Of a stretch of 64,000 bases of DNA, positions 63,789 to 64,000 are shown in pieces. Source of the stretch: Ekhidna sp964289745 (GTDB lineage: Bacteria; Bacteroidota; Bacteroidia; Cytophagales; Cyclobacteriaceae). The notes under the pieces are model-generated. The model searched no databases and was not told the DNA's origin. It was given only the letters and a program-made list of their open reading frames with translations. The position numbers were made by a program, and so were the translations under genes. The DNA lies in the NCBI GenBank assembly GCA_964289745.1, contig CAXYMM010000001.1:1054001-1118000 (forward strand), read 5' to 3'. Within the stretch, counting starts at the first letter, position 1, and every line of letters begins with the position of its first letter.

Positions 63789-64000
63789 TTAGACCTCCAT
63801 TGTATTTAGCATATTTTTTGCCTGATTCACTTCAAATCGAGGACCGTATTTTCCAACGATTGCCGCACTGGCCGCACTGGCCAAGTTTCCTGCTTGTTCG
63901 TAACTAAGACCATTGTTAATCCCATACAAGAAAGCCCCGGCAAACATATCTCCCGCCCCCGTACTATCAATGGCTTTGGCAGGAACAGCTTCAATTTGAA
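63789..64000 (-). CDS. PfkB-family carbohydrate/nucleoside kinase, C-terminal part
   Basis: The gene enters from the right edge of the window; its last 69 or so residues are visible and it ends at TAA 63791-63789. The visible part has DSTGAGDMFAGAFLYG, the second PfkB signature with the catalytic Asp in GAGD, then NGLSYEQAGNLASAASAA. This fits ribokinase/adenosine-kinase-type sugar or nucleoside kinases. A perfect 12-bp tandem repeat inside gives the doubled ASA residues. It should start outside the window. Confidence 0.85.
   Translation of the reverse strand, partial: QIEAVPAKAIDSTGAGDMFAGAFLYGINNGLSYEQAGNLASAASAAIVGKYGPRFEVNQAKNMLNTMEV

Overview
The window comes from a Bacteroidota chromosome, most likely a gliding or T9SS-bearing marine member of the Cytophagales. 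The evidence is GldH, a PorD-type (DUF4835) protein, a GWxTD-domain protein, a Bacteroidota-type RNA polymerase omega subunit, a ComEA-like protein with a membrane anchor, and promoter elements of the Bacteroidota type (TTG then TAnnTTTG). DNA is AT-rich throughout. Genes are tightly packed with many 4-bp overlaps. I see no prophage, insertion sequence or CRISPR array.

Layout. 1-1064: the end of a polysaccharide-export (SLBB/Wza-type) gene and a decayed SnoaL-like gene. 1068-7638: sirtuin, a sigma factor/rsmG unit, tgt, lptG, an EamA transporter and a YbjQ-like protein. 7647-14219: one long minus-strand unit bamD-rpoZ-coaBC-porD-recN-fabI-ispE, joining outer-membrane assembly, T9SS, CoA, DNA repair, fatty-acid and isoprenoid genes. 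14286-18589: LPS-transport-like OstA, tilS and Ppx/GppA. 18611-23354: a SAM-I riboswitch with a well-formed promoter, controlling a methionine synthase split into two overlapping genes, plus metF. 23356-33269: dprA, a MerR regulator, CapA, an M23 peptidase, alaS, a TlpA-like protein, a possible HolD-like protein, a thioesterase, pcm and ribE. 33368-34998: a PKD/leucine-rich-repeat lipoprotein gene with 20 copies of a 5-bp repeat at its 5' end, a probable phase-variable locus. 35536-38928: a carotenoid cluster (ECF sigma factor, crtI, crtB, crtZ) in which the sigma gene overlaps crtI. 39000-49802: MATE, a NUDIX pseudogene, Uup, MsrA, a decayed TonB-receptor-like gene, rnhB, a WG-repeat protein, hemA and a helix-hairpin-helix protein. 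49809-64000: a 1331-residue SF1 helicase, gldH, ricT, purD, recQ, manC, rlmB, a GWxTD protein, a methyltransferase, NlpC/P60, tRNA-Ala, a thioesterase remnant and the end of a PfkB-family kinase gene.

Points of most interest are the pentanucleotide-repeat lipoprotein, the sigma-carotenoid arrangement, the giant helicase with a possible degenerate nuclease-like tail, the possible psi-subunit (HolD-like) protein, and four decayed genes found in apparently empty DNA (SnoaL, NUDIX, TonB receptor, thioesterase). I do not see a clearly new multi-gene system. The helicase and the phase-variable lipoprotein are the best leads.
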